From the NCBI RefSeq assembly GCF_025602895.1, contig NW_026516346.1, positions 35,139-99,138 on the forward strand: a stretch of DNA of 64,000 nucleotides, read 5' to 3'. The notes under the pieces were generated by a model, which worked only from the letters and a program-made list of their open reading frames with translations, had not been told where the DNA came from and searched no databases. Shown here piece after piece: positions 23,801-32,490 of this stretch. Numbering within the stretch: the stretch's first letter is position 1; every line of letters begins with the position of its first letter. The translations under genes and the position numbers were made by a program. The DNA comes from Polychytrium aggregatum (taxonomy: Eukaryota; Chytridiomycota; Chytridiomycetes; Polychytriales).

Positions 23801-24347
23801 GGGCATCATCGTGGCATATTTTCCAGTAGCCGACAGTGTCGAAGGGATGGCCGAGACCCAGGCCCTTGCTTCGGGACGTGATGGCTTTGCGGAGGGCCTT
23901 GTGCCGAGGGACAGCCGCCCAGAGCGACAGCTCCTTCTGATATGTCTCGAAACTCGTGGGATATCCGTTCTTGCGTGTGAGGAAGTGGCATATTCCCTGG
24001 AGGATGCTCTTCCGACCTATCGATTTCTCAACCTTGCCAAAGATATCGCGGACTTTCACCCTGTCTCCAAAGTGGGACTGGGCAACTCGAAACCAGGCGT
24101 CCTCAGAAACAAGTGAGAGTACATTCTTGTACTGTGGCGCCAGGTCGGGAAGGAGAGCCAGGGTTCCGCCATCGATGGCAGCGATGAAGGCGCCGTTGCA
24201 GATCAAGATCGTGAGGATGTCATGGCTGGCGAGAGAGGCACAGACACGGCTGGGATGGCCGGAATGAGGGCTGTCCTGTTGTTCGGCTTCGGTAATGGAA
24301 ATTATGCCACCCGTCGGATCGTCCTCCGATGTGCTCTTGTGGGACAT
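20856..24347 (-). CDS. Large leucine-rich-repeat protein, single exon
   Basis: Intronless gene for 1163 aa. The first ~270 residues are unique and contain CGATDC and cysteine pairs. From about residue 290 to the end the protein is built of LRRs, mostly in doublets of 46-48 residues with the rhythm LPSLExLxLSxCSKLxSLxGFP / PNLxxLxLPxSxxSLxGLP. This is the compact type seen after NB-ARC domains in plant resistance proteins and in some bacterial LRR proteins. A non-LRR insertion of about 190 residues (near the AKKMAWFRASSQQQYG stretch) splits the array into two blocks. There is no signal peptide, TM segment, F-box signature or NB domain that I can see, so a cytosolic ligand- or protein-binding role is the only safe inference. 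The ATG at 24347 is preferred; the frame upstream reaches only a TTG. Confidence 0.85.
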   Translation of the reverse strand: MSHKSTSEDDPTGGIISITEAEQQDSPHSGHPSRVCASLASHDILTILICNGAFIAAIDGGTLALLPDLAPQYKNVLSLVSEDAWFRVAQSHFGDRVKVRDIFGKVEKSIGRKSILQGICHFLTRKNGYPTSFETYQKELSLWAAVPRHKALRKAITSRSKGLGLGHPFDTVGYWKICHDDAHDAFRSLSPQDQFKILDSSIVLVENGQLRCKGKCGATDCRSTYSIVRFEHHPLHTDEQVSKLLPHELCILHNLQGLAHLRLINCAASMLSDRPRIMRRIKDLAVDDSVGRVIDLTGCPEMPQLESLTLRCNIFDLKGMPERLPALASLDLSGCAKLESLKGLSQLPNIRVVYLPPLVQSIDCLYQYFDQIILLDMGRCSRMETLAGFPPLPKLQTLRLPGSLQTLSGFPTQLNSLKILDMWMCDQLESIRGLPPIANLTAIKLPQSLYLKGMAKKMAWFRASSQQQYGSESEPPVSAADRVPNGFWISLALVVTEALSEASLSGNILKVVMEQSREILERFLGAAASEVGIPQQSTGSRHKADSSDKSMTLHLLSVDQNATYIGYQHKGGDGSLSVLEVPNAVAKWEPPLMDVAIQPDGYDFDEEHSRWRRRESRRSVVLSIEQQPKMKLLAPKDTEPLLRMPRRFDFMKDLELEGKNVTSLRGMPDMPMLEHLKLVTNVGSLQGLPSILPSLCRFDIEGCTQLKTLHGMSEMPKLTKLILPQSIATLEELPEILNSLDVMDLSRCTELASLKGLFNLPKLTVLKPPSGLKVLGMPMARLCSLDELDLSKASMLESLEGFPQTPKLTRLKLGGLISSLCGLPSSMPSLESLELMCHSLLSLDGMPEMPKLVKLTLPPSIRSLEGLPKVLRSLETMDLSQCSKLESLQGFTQLARLWVPRITMELVVPDMPTTYREPLVELDLPSSSEPESLEGLPSLKRLRLSGSFSSLHGLPSFLPSLNWMSLSGCSKLASLEAFPYTPNLKILYLDGVLSSLHGLPEHLPFIEGIYIHCRSLTSLEGFPPTPNLRHLMLPPSISSMRGLPNILPRLETLEYCQQRHPVHATSLRGCPLMPALRHLQLPASVRSFQGLPAELTNLEKLDLRACSNLSSVEGLPRMPLLQHLDCGDMESSLFGELERRLKQISPQLHVSRSRHPQSRWNSQ

Positions 24348-24499
24348 GCTGAACTGCAGCGGAATCGGGCTGGCGACCAACGATGGAGGAGAGGGCAGCT
24401 GCTTTTCTGGATGCCTGGGCTTGGTGCTTTTATCTTACGTTCGGACATTCGGCTGGCTGGGCCACCCATCGGACATCCCGCCTGGCTGCGCCGGTTGTC

Positions 24500-24890
24500 T
24501 TGCTCCCCGATTTTGAGCATTGGCGCATGTTATCACTCAAACCATTTGCGTGCTGGCCATAACCGTTCAGTGATGCGTTTCTGGATCTGAATCAAGGACG
24601 CTTTCTTGCTCAGATGGCTCTCCGCAAGCGAAAGGCACCACCCAGGCGACGGCGATTCAAGCGACTCGATCTCCAGGTATGCTCACAGTGCCAGGAAGCC
24701 AAGCGACTCGAGAAGGCCGAGTATCTTGATATCGATACATCATGGAGCTGTCCAGAGAGTCGAATGCATTCATCACACTCCCACATCACCACAGGAGATC
24801 AAGTGTATTCAAGACTGTGCTTCCCAACCCAACTAAACATTGAGATTGCCAACCAGGACGGGAAATAATCGCATGGCTTGCCCACTAGAG
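24500..24890 (+). mobile_element. Fanzor-derived element relic, plus orientation
   Basis: The sequence is the inverted counterpart of 20171-20666. GTGCTGGCCATAACCGTTC near 24550 matches the subterminal region of the full transposon (about 31670-31692). The transposase terminus TGCGTTTCTGGATCTGAA follows at 24575. A frame starting MALRKRKAPPRRRRFK at 24614 then runs into the zinc-ribbon fragment LQVCSQCQEAKRLEKAEY, and a conserved tail ATTGCCAACCAGGACGGGAA closes it at about 24841. Clear TIRs are not visible at either end, so exact limits are uncertain. Confidence 0.75.
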
Positions 24891-25020
24891 CCAACAGAAG
24901 GAGGGTATTGATGCCATAGTGATCATTTCTGAGGGGAAAGCTGTAGATATTGATATGGGCATTCGTCCAGGTCGGAAAGGCGAGGCTGGTGAGCTTGGCA
25001 AGACCGCTTGTTCTCGAACC

Positions 25021-28000
25021 TCACCACCAGATGTAACCCAGCATCCCTCGCTTGCTCTTCTCAATGGCTTTGATCTTGGGGTCGGCTTGGTCATTGCCAT
25101 GTTGGTGAGTCCTCTTGTACCAGCTGAAGGCAGTGTCAACGTCCTTGGTGACGCCAAGACCACTTTCGTAGCAGAGACCAAGGCTGAATTCGGCAGGCGC
25201 ATATCCTTGGTCCGCTGCTTTGGTATACCATTCAACCGCCTTGCGGTAATCTTGGGTAGTTCCCCTGCCCTTCTCGTAGCAAACGCCGAGCATGTGTTGG
25301 GCAGCTGCGTCGCCATGCTCTGCGGCCTTGTTGTACCATTCGACTGCCTTGACGTTGCTCTGAGCAACCCCTTGGCCATTCTCAAAGCAGGAACCGAGCC
25401 TGTATTGCGCAGTGGTGTCGCCTTGATCGGCTGCCTTGGAGCACCACTCGACAGCCTTCTCGTAACTCTGCACGACTCCACGGCCGTGGTAGTAGCAATC
25501 GCCGAGATGGCTCTGGGCAGCGACATGTCCCTGGTCGGCCGCTTCGCTGTACCAGTGAGCAGCGTTGATGATGTTTTGGGACACTCCCTGACCTTCCTCG
25601 AAGCAGCGGCCTAGTTTGTACTGAGCGTCTGCGATTCTCTGGTTGGCCGCCTCTGTGTACCACTTTACGGCCTTGGTGTAATCTTGGTCGATGCCATGCC
25701 CTTCGTAATAGCATTCGCCCAGGCTATACTGAGCAGAGGCATGGCCTTGCTCGGTAGCGCTGGTATACCATTCCACTGCTTTGACATAGTCCTGGGTGAC
25801 TCCTTGGGCGTTCTCAAAGCAAGTACCGAGCGAATATTGCGCTTTTGCGTTGCCGCGCTCAGCCGCCATGGTATACCATTCGATGGCCGCGGCATAGTTG
25901 CGTTCGACGCCCCGACCATAATGATAGCAGAGCCCGAGCATGTACTGGGCACCCGGATTCCCCTGTTCGGCCACCTTTGTGTACAGTCTGGCGGCCTGGA
26001 CGTAGTCTTGATCGACTCCCCGACCGTAAAAATAGCAGGAAGCGAGGCCGTGCTGAGCGGCCATGTTTCCCTGCTTTGCGGATTTTGCGTACCACTCTGC
26101 GGCCTTGGCGTAGTCACGGACAACGCCACGGCCGTGGTGGTAGCATTCGCCAAGATTCCACTGGGCGACGGCGTTTCCTTGATCGGCGGCCTTGGAGTAC
26201 CACTCGGCAGCTTGGCCGTGGTCTTGCACCACTCCTTCTCCCTTTTCGTAGCAAGTGCCAAGGATCAACGAGGCGGCGGCACTTCCCTGGTTGGCGGCTT
26301 TGGTGTACCACTGGACGGCTTTGAGATGATCCTGGGAAGCCCCTTGCCCCATTTTGTAGCAACTGGCCAAGATTAGTTGAGCAGCGATGTGGCCTTGTTC
26401 GGCAGCTTTGGTGTACAGCTCGAGAGCTTTGTTCTCATCTTTGCTGAAGCCGATGCCGTGATGATGGCAAGATCCGAGCTGAAACTCTGCATACATGTTG
26501 TCTTGTTCAGCAGACTTGCGCATCAACTTGATGGCCATCCACGGGTTCTTTGCGAGCCCCCAGCCGTTGAGATAGCAGGACCCTGTCCAGTATTGGCTAT
26601 CGCTGAGGCCCTCGCCGTCGAGCTTTTCAAATAGTTCTACTGCTTTGGCTTGGTTCTGGGCCGTTCCGAAGCCGTGGATCAGACATACGGCCACAAGATG
26701 CCTGGACAGCCTATCCTGCTCCGAGCCGAGCTGGCAGAGCTCAAAGAACCTGCGGGCGACAGGAGAGCTCGAAGACGACAGCTTTCCCTCGACCGCAGCC
26801 ATGCATTCGTCCTCACCAAGAGGAAATTCCGCCGACTTGTTCTCCCGGATGAGTCTGGCGCCCATCATGCGATCCTGCTGAGTGCCTAAACCAAGATAGT
26901 ACATCCAGCCGAGCATGTGGGTTGCGATTGGCCTGAATACTTTGTCGGTGGACTTGCTACTGACTTCATTCCAGTACGAAAAGGCGTCTGTGTGCCGCTG
27001 CGCAACACCGAGCCCTGAGAGATGGAGCCAACCTAGATAGAAGTAGGCCTCGAGGCTCTTGGATTTGGCAAGATTGCGGTAGATCCGGCCGGCGGCATCC
27101 AGCAGAGGTGTCTGTTCCTTGCTGATCGGATCGACCCTGCTCAGTTTGAAGAAATCCTTGATTGCCTTGGGTGGTCTCTTCGCGCGGAGCTCTCCAGCTT
27201 GGGTCAGGAGACGGGCAGCGACTTGATGATGAGCATCCTTGTCGCCAGCCTGATATCGATCTATGAGGAGGAGCGGGATATCGTGATTCACCGGAAGGTC
27301 GTCATCGGCAGAGCCCGAAGGTGGGGGCGGAGGCTGGGGTGTTTCGACGGGCTGGGTTCTCCGCGTGCTGCCATTACGGCTCATACTGCTCAGGATTCTG
27401 GACATGGGGATTGGGGAAGTAACTGGGGAAGCAATTGGCGAGGCGATTGGGGAAGCAATTGGGGAAGCAATCGGCGATGTTGTCGTGAACAGCTTCAGGG
27501 CAGCGGCGATATCGGAGAACCCGGGCCGCTGCGCAGGGTCTTGGTGCCAGCAGCATTCGATCAGCTGCCATACTTCATCCGGGAGGCCCTCGAATCGCCT
27601 GGGTCGGTTGCCACGGATGACTCGAGTGGCAATCTGACCCGACTGCATAAGCTGTCCGTCGACTGTCACCCAGATCTCGCCGTTATTGAGTACTTGGTAC
27701 ATGGTGATGCCGAATGCGTACACGTCCGTCTTCTTGGTCGAGCCTGTAGGGTGGTCGTCGTCGAGCATCTCGGGTGCCAGAAAGTCGGCCGTTCCACAGA
27801 ACAGAGCCGTCGAGTGCGTCCGCGCTGCTGCAACCGTCGCAGTCCGCTGGCGTGCAAGACCAAAGTCTATAATGACGGCGTTGAAATATTTGTCAAGAAG
27901 AATGTTTTGTGCCTTGATATCGCCGTGGACAATGTTTTCATTGTGGAGGTACTCCATGCCAGAGGCAACCTGGCCGAGGAGTCGAAGCTTTTCGGCAAGA

Positions 28001-28386
28001 TCGCGGGGGGCGGCTCGGATGTATTTGCCCAGAGAGCCGTTGGGCATGAGCGGCGAGACCATGAAGGGGCGGATGGCACGACCCTCGGCATCTCGATTGC
28101 AGGCTCCCGAGAGCGGCAGAACGTTGGGATGGCTCAACCGATGCCACACATTGACTTCGCGCTCAAAGCTCGTCTGTTCGTCGCTGTTCAAGGTGGTCTT
28201 CAGCTGTTTGACGGCGACATCCATGTTGCCAAGGCGAGCAGTGTAAACATCGGCAAAGCCTCCGCTGTCGATAGGCTCGGGGGACCGATTCGTGACAGCC
28301 TCGCTGGACAGATACCAGGGAGGCGGATGGATGACACTAGGGCTGGGGCAACTGGCTGCGGCTGCTGTTTCAGTTCGATCGGCCAT
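25021..28386 (-). CDS. Protein kinase with C-terminal Sel1 repeat array
   Basis: Single exon, 1121 aa from the ATG at 28386 (the frame opens further upstream but lacks kinase features). N-terminal kinase domain: glycine loop SGGFADVY, VAVKQL with the ATP-binding Lys, catalytic loop VHGDIKAQNILL (HGD in place of HRD), DFGLAR, and an APE motif (FLAPEML). The closest style is TKL/Dictyostelium-type kinases. A linker repeats SPIA several times. The C-terminal ~720 residues are Sel1-like repeats of 36 residues (pattern AxxxLGxCYxxGxGVxxDYxKAxxWYxKAAxQG), at least 18 by eye, forming a TPR-like superhelix for protein binding. Catalytic residues appear intact despite HGD. Kinase-Sel1 fusions occur as large families in some early-diverging fungi and arbuscular mycorrhizal fungi. 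Partner and pathway are unknown. Confidence 0.9.
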   Translation of the reverse strand: MADRTETAAAASCPSPSVIHPPPWYLSSEAVTNRSPEPIDSGGFADVYTARLGNMDVAVKQLKTTLNSDEQTSFEREVNVWHRLSHPNVLPLSGACNRDAEGRAIRPFMVSPLMPNGSLGKYIRAAPRDLAEKLRLLGQVASGMEYLHNENIVHGDIKAQNILLDKYFNAVIIDFGLARQRTATVAAARTHSTALFCGTADFLAPEMLDDDHPTGSTKKTDVYAFGITMYQVLNNGEIWVTVDGQLMQSGQIATRVIRGNRPRRFEGLPDEVWQLIECCWHQDPAQRPGFSDIAAALKLFTTTSPIASPIASPIASPIASPVTSPIPMSRILSSMSRNGSTRRTQPVETPQPPPPPSGSADDDLPVNHDIPLLLIDRYQAGDKDAHHQVAARLLTQAGELRAKRPPKAIKDFFKLSRVDPISKEQTPLLDAAGRIYRNLAKSKSLEAYFYLGWLHLSGLGVAQRHTDAFSYWNEVSSKSTDKVFRPIATHMLGWMYYLGLGTQQDRMMGARLIRENKSAEFPLGEDECMAAVEGKLSSSSSPVARRFFELCQLGSEQDRLSRHLVAVCLIHGFGTAQNQAKAVELFEKLDGEGLSDSQYWTGSCYLNGWGLAKNPWMAIKLMRKSAEQDNMYAEFQLGSCHHHGIGFSKDENKALELYTKAAEQGHIAAQLILASCYKMGQGASQDHLKAVQWYTKAANQGSAAASLILGTCYEKGEGVVQDHGQAAEWYSKAADQGNAVAQWNLGECYHHGRGVVRDYAKAAEWYAKSAKQGNMAAQHGLASCYFYGRGVDQDYVQAARLYTKVAEQGNPGAQYMLGLCYHYGRGVERNYAAAIEWYTMAAERGNAKAQYSLGTCFENAQGVTQDYVKAVEWYTSATEQGHASAQYSLGECYYEGHGIDQDYTKAVKWYTEAANQRIADAQYKLGRCFEEGQGVSQNIINAAHWYSEAADQGHVAAQSHLGDCYYHGRGVVQSYEKAVEWCSKAADQGDTTAQYRLGSCFENGQGVAQSNVKAVEWYNKAAEHGDAAAQHMLGVCYEKGRGTTQDYRKAVEWYTKAADQGYAPAEFSLGLCYESGLGVTKDVDTAFSWYKRTHQHGNDQADPKIKAIEKSKRGMLGYIWW

Positions 28387-28843
28387 GACTGCCAAACCAA
28401 GCGATGACGAAAGGCAGGACCGTGGTAGATTGAGAGGGCCGCGAGACGACAGGAAAGACCAGAGGCCGCAGGGGCTTTTGGAGTTGATGGCAAGCCTGAG
28501 GAGGCCGGGGGGATGTGCTGGCCACTTCCATCTTTGGCCAGGCGTGGGGGCGTGGGGCTTGTTGGGTGGCGGATGACAGCCGCACACAGGGATTCAGTTG
28601 ATGGGGCCCTCCTCCAACGAGACCAGGCTGGCCCTCCCCGTCCGCCGCATAGCTGGTTGTCGTGAATGGACCTGTGTATTCAAGAACGAAGGCGCCGCCA
28701 CTGGCCATGCATACAAGTTGGCACGGATCCTCTACTTGACCGCGGGCGCAATGGTTGTATAGCAAAATAGAGATTATGGCCTGCCACGAGAGAATGGCCG
28801 AGGCAGGTATGGCGATCGACCAAGTGTCGTTGTCGACGACACT

Positions 28844-30144
28844 CTAGGCCACCGAGGCTTGTGACGCTGAGGCAGGAGGCGGATCAAAGGCCGATGGCTC
28901 CTCCACAGACTTGCGGCTCGGGAGGCCAGACGCATCGCCGTTGGCGGCCGAAGAGGATTGGTTTCGTCCGCGATGTACAATCTTGAAGACCTTGGCAAAG
29001 CTCTCTTTGAGAGAGTGTGCCGAGGACGACGGCGCCAGCTTGCCGTCGCCTCCGCCTGTGCTGAGTCGAGAGGCGATCTCGCCCATGCCTGAGGCGCCCG
29101 TGTTTGGCAGGCTGGCCCCAGAGGCAGAGAGCGAGGCCGGCGCTGGCGTCGAGGAAAAATGTGCGTCTCGGTTGGGAGGAGAGATTGAGCGGCGTGAGAG
29201 GAAGCTCCCGAGGCTGCCAGTCATGGCGCCCTTTTTCTTGTGATGCTGGCGCCTGTAGTCATCCATCAGGTACTTGATCTGGATCGAGTTGAACGCGCCG
29301 CGCCGTTTCTGGCGGATCAGGGCGATCGCATCGATCGGGGCGATTCCGGCCTCGACCAGGGCGATTGCGACCATAACCGGAGCACGGCCAAGGCCAGCAA
29401 CGCAGTGCACAGCCTGAGCGTGCGTGCATGAGAGGGACGGAAGCAGTCAGCAAGTGAGGCACATCCATCTGGCGAGGCACAGGAATACGGCAGGCGATTC
29501 AAGGTCGAAAGAGCTGTGGCACTTGCGCGATCCACCAATCTCACCCTGCGCTCACACCAAGCCGGGATACCTACGATAGCTGGACCGGACTCGGCGCTGA
29601 ACGTCACAGGAACATGCGATGCCGTCGGGAAGGGGCCAAATCGACTCTCGCACAGCTGCAGGAAGGTTTCGATGGCACAGGGAGCCGGGATTCCGCCGTC
29701 CTTGATCATCAAGTCGGTGACGTGAATGCCGCCGTTCTGGAAATACTCTCTGGAGTACGTAGGCTCACACAGACGCACAATGTCGCTCACGGTATGCTTC
29801 TTGAGCTCCTGCAGATTCCACACAGTATCGAGTCTGTTAGTGAGGGCGCATGGCAAGGCGTACGGCAGGCGGCTCCAACCCAATCCGCAGCGACAAGTCC
29901 AAGGGTCAGAGAACACTGGTCCAGGAAAGCACAGATGACACTTGATTCTGAGTCCACAAAGGGCATGCTGGCTCTTAGGCTGGAGAGCCGCGGTACAAGG
30001 CAGATGGGTCCGTACCTCCAAATAAAATCCTAGGCTGTCCTCGGTTGGGCAATCCATGATAACGAAACGCATGTGATTTACTTCGACGAGGGACATGGCA
30101 CGGACCAGTAAGCCGGTACGGCTCGAGGGCTGCACGCTTGTCAT
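28844..30144 (-). CDS. PTP4A/PRL-like dual-specificity phosphatase with C-terminal tail
   Basis: Three minus-strand exons, 30016-30144, 29575-29808 and 28844-29413, are all phase 0 and encode 310 aa. The fold markers of PRL phosphatases are present: [19 protein letters not shown], the segment [15 protein letters not shown] (VR.CE.TY is PRL-typical), [16 protein letters not shown] in place of the usual WPFDDG, and the P-loop [11 protein letters not shown] followed by [16 protein letters not shown]. The catalytic Cys and Arg are intact. The general-acid Asp position (normally PFDDG) reads IKDGG, so one Asp remains. PRLs normally end with a polybasic stretch and a CaaX prenylation box. Here a basic HHKKKG is followed by about 120 Ser/Ala/Pro-rich residues and no terminal Cys, so membrane anchoring by prenylation is lost. 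Confidence 0.88.
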
Positions 30145-30729
30145 GTGTGAACGGTGAGGATGGCTGAAAGCGATACGGTCGCGAATGGCGGTGGGCGATT
30201 TGCAGCGGCGAGAACGATATACTCGGCTGTTCGTACGCTTGATGTAAGTTGTCAATCCAGTGTCAGAATAGAAAGTGAAGCAGAGTCTCCGCGCTTGAGA
30301 GCAAATTGTGGAGCGGCGTAGCCAAGATGGATCAGATCGTCGGAAATCCAAGGCAAGGAGGGTAGAGGGGGGGGAGTTATGTTGCGGGGGAGCTATGTTG
30401 CAGGGCGGTACTGCGTCAAGCGTCGAACGTAACCACGTTGGCAGAACGGAGGCCAACGAAGGAGGAAGGAAGGGAAGACAAGGAGGGAGCGACCGATTCA
30501 CACAACCAGGATCATAAGCAGAGCGGATGGATTTGGTTGAACTTGAGAACGTGGACCGGGGGTGCTGGAAGCTGTCGACGACGACGAAGGACACGCTTGA
30601 ATATCTAGTTGCAGGCCGAGGATGAGGGGTTGACGTACAGATGGATGGTATATCACTGGAAGCTCGGACAGGGCAGCGGCACTGGGTCTTGGATACCAGG
30701 GCTCAGATGTCGGTCGCGAGGTCCGAGTT

Positions 30730-30778
30730 GAGTTTCGAGTTTCGAGTTTCGAGTTTCGAGTTTCGAGTTTCGAGTTTC
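30730..30778. repeat. 7-bp tandem repeat (GAGTTTC)7
   Basis: Seven perfect heptamers upstream of the phosphatase gene. The unit contains TTTCGAG on the overlapping register. Confidence 0.95.
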
Positions 30779-31495
30779 GGGCAGAGGTGCCGGATATTTG
30801 CGACCGGTCACGAAGCAGCGAGTCAGACGACGTCCGATGGCAGGAATGAAGCGAGGCTGATATAACGAGCGAGTCCAGGGAAGGAAAGGAGACGACGTAT
30901 GTGGATTTGGGACAGAGACAGGAAAAGCCAAAGTGTCGATATGGACAAAAGCGGATAACAGCTGGAGGGGGAGCGACAACTGGCACTGGAAAAGCAGCGG
31001 GAGGGCAACTTAACCAGGATCAGGCAGGGCTCCCAGGGCAAGGCAGGCAAGGGCAACGAAAATGGAGGCGGAGGAGGAGGCGATGGGAAGGACAGCGGTA
31101 TCCAGGACGGAGAAAACCAAGGGCATAGTCATCAACGAGAACAGGAGCACAAAAGGAGGATCGGCGGGACAACAAATAGGACGGTGGAGCCACTGGAGAT
31201 CGGATGGAACGGAGGGACAGAGCGTGCAAAGGAAGCGGGGTCAGCGACAGACGATGGGATGGGTTGGGCGACGGGTTGGAGGCGAGAGAGGAGTGCGCGA
31301 GAGAAGCGTGGGGCGAGGCAACAAGTGCAAAAGCAAGTGCAAAAAGCAAGTGCAGATGGAGGCAGAGCGAAAGCAAGATGGGGAGGACGGCCAGGATCCA
31401 CAAATACTGAGCGGGAGGGCGGAACGAACAATGGGTGTGTTGGGGTCCGAGAGCGACAGGAGCACGGCCGCAAGGCTCAACGGCGAGCACCGGAC

Positions 31496-31536
31496 GGGCA
31501 TGGAGCGGGCATGGAGCGGGCATGGAGCGGGCATGG
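31496..31536. repeat. 11-bp tandem repeat (GGGCATGGAGC), 3.7 copies
   Basis: Three perfect units and one partial unit ending GGGCATGGGA, about 60 bp upstream of the left end of the Fanzor transposon. Confidence 0.9.
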
Positions 31537-31682
31537 GACCGCAGGCCGAGGGGCCGACTGTGATGCGGATGTAGTTATGTGAATGCGATGGGGTGTTACA
31601 GACAATCCAATAAAAAACGGGACACCCGGGTTTTTGACCATTCATCGAATATTTTGTTACCCAATGCTATCGCGCGCTGGCC

Positions 31683-32238
31683 ATGACCATTCGCCACACA
31701 ACCACTCTCCAGAGGAAAGTTTCACTCTCACTCTGCCACACTGCCATCCACCGAGCAGGTCTCTCACACAAGAGGGCAACACACCTCTACAAGTCCAAGC
31801 GACTGGATGAGCGAGTGGCACAGTTCAGGGACCAGGTCCGCTCCATCGACCCACGACGATTCGTTTTTGTCGACGAGACAGGGATCAGGAGATCCATTTT
31901 CCCTCTCTACGGATACTCACCGAAGGGTGCTCCGCTTCGCCAGCGCAATCACATGAAGCACAAGTCTGTCTCGGCTGCATTTGCCATCAACCACTCTGGT
32001 GTGCTGCATCGATCGCCGAGGATGGTCAGTGATCTTCACCCCACCTGCCTCGCCCGACTTCAATCCCATCGAGAACTTCTTTGGGATTGTGAAGCATCAG
32101 TACAGGAAGGCAGCAGCGCTGAATGCGTCTGAGGGGTTCAAGGTCGGGATGGTGACCCTGTTTGAGTCTGCCGTGCGGAGGGTGCTTCCAGATGTCTTCC
32201 CACGGCTGATTGAGCGAGCGATGCGCTTCTGGGGTTGA
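31683..32238 (+). pseudogene. DDE transposase relic (Tc1/mariner, DDE_3-like)
   Basis: Two frames are needed. From 31740 the frame reads IHRAGLSHKRATHLYKSK, then RRFVFVDETGIRRS (first catalytic Asp in FVDE) up to AFAINHSGVL near 32004. After a frame change near 32035, TPPASPDFNPIENFFG (the third-acid motif, NPIE) runs to the end VFPRLIERAMRFWG at 32238. The segment that should hold the second catalytic Asp (a LDNAxxH-type motif) is absent: the two halves are joined by a deletion of probably 40-60 codons. The N-terminal helix-turn-helix region is also mostly lost. It cannot encode an active transposase. The C-terminal RLIERAMRFW tail recurs in the relics at about 10945 and 24575. Confidence 0.85.
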
Positions 32239-32490
32239 GTTCCCTCCAATCAAGCCGCCATTTTCACGCTCAAATCCCTGGCTTGAACCTCTCGGCGATT
32301 TTTGAACAGGGTCACTTCCCCAACCAGCCCGCAACGACGGGCTCCTGCTCTCGGGTATAAATGCCACACCTTCGTCCTGCTGCTTTCTTCCCTCATCTCG
32401 CCTTGATCTGATCATCGCGCCATTGTACGATAAAAAAAAGTCTTTGCTCTGACCAGTACCACTGGCAGGCATCCAGCATCCTCTGCCCCC

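Larger units (their letters stand above)
30145..31598. other. Promoter side of the phosphatase gene; repeats, no gene seen
   Basis: About 1.45 kb between the phosphatase start and the Fanzor transposon. Several open frames exist on both strands, but their translations are low-complexity (Arg/Gly/Glu on plus, Leu/Ser/Pro on minus) and change character with composition, so I do not call them. It contains the GAGTTTC array (30730-30778), a purine-rich tract 31050-31420 and a GGGCATGGAGC array (31496-31536). Confidence 0.5.

Noticed and set aside
31020-31574. Open frames of 110-170 codons on both strands in the phosphatase upstream region
   Set aside because: Composition-driven (purine-rich strand); Leu/His/Ser-rich or Arg/Gly/Lys-rich translations without domains and with overlapping frames all open.
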